Part shown: in pieces, positions 63,984-64,000 of the stretch
Layout of the letters: each line of letters opens with the position of its first letter
Position numbering within the stretch: the first letter of the stretch is position 1
Assembly (NCBI RefSeq): GCF_002215035.1
Contig: NZ_NKFP01000001.1
Coordinates: 1,361,501 to 1,425,500 of the forward strand
DNA from: Leptolyngbya ohadii IS1
GTDB lineage: Bacteria; Cyanobacteriota; Cyanobacteriia; Elainellales; Elainellaceae
Length of the DNA stretch: 64,000 nucleotides
Reading direction: 5' to 3'
The notes under the pieces: model-generated
The model's database searches: none
The model's input: the letters and a program-made list of their open reading frames with translations, nothing else
Told to the model about the DNA's origin: nothing
Made by a program: the position numbers and the translations under genes

Positions 63984-64000
63984 GTAATCAAGACAACCAC

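Overview
The window reads as a chromosome segment of a cyanobacterium. HIP1 octamers (GCGATCGC) occur throughout. Several families are cyanobacterial specialities: two DUF1400 alpha/beta hydrolases, a DUF3611 membrane protein, a DesC-type desaturase and an Anabaena-sensory-rhodopsin-like protein. Very large hybrid histidine kinases also point this way. A filamentous Leptolyngbya/Oscillatoria-type host is my inference. No tRNA, rRNA, CRISPR array or prophage was recognised.

Layout. 1-8 kb: a DUF1400 hydrolase cut by the window edge, gene debris, a TrkA/RCK protein convergent with a CPA1 Na+/H+ antiporter, a TetR-family regulator fused to a degenerate tyrosine-recombinase fold facing a fatty-acid desaturase across two matching 17-bp palindromes, and a DUF4349 lipoprotein. 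7.7-16.7 kb: a CHASE3 kinase divergent from an OmpR-type regulator, a P2-type ATPase, a small acidic protein, a thioredoxin-fold/2OG-Fe(II) oxygenase fusion, and a receiver-only regulator with its HAMP kinase. 16.7-33.2 kb: a phosphorelay block. It holds a HAMP-array hybrid kinase, a CheR and a REC-kinase-REC hybrid in one operon, then a DUF4118/PAS kinase split by an IS903-type IS5 element with a perfect 9-bp target duplication, then a 1721-residue REC-8xPAS-GAF-kinase-REC protein. 33.4-43.3 kb: membrane and ion genes, namely a 7TM-HD phosphohydrolase, an HPP protein, a voltage-gated-type channel, two MscS channels, DUF2254 and DUF3611. 43.5-47 kb: a second DUF1400 hydrolase, a BON protein and the rhodopsin. 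47.5-56.3 kb: a second phosphorelay block with a REC-wHTH-HPt-REC-REC regulator, three receiver-only proteins and a CACHE-HAMP-7xPAS kinase whose ATPase domain is broken by 8-bp tandem repeats. 56.8-64 kb: a CtpE-like P-type ATPase, a GH13 enzyme, an MGS-like/DAG-kinase fusion, an uncharacterised protein and a probable VIT-type membrane protein.

Two themes stand out. First, signal transduction is very dense: six kinase genes, seven stand-alone response regulators and several pseudo-receivers. Second, local tandem repeats of 8-16 bp, each array with its own sequence, sit in gaps, at gene ends and inside coding regions. There they have added peptide repeats, supplied extra start codons, placed stop codons and apparently shifted one kinase out of frame.
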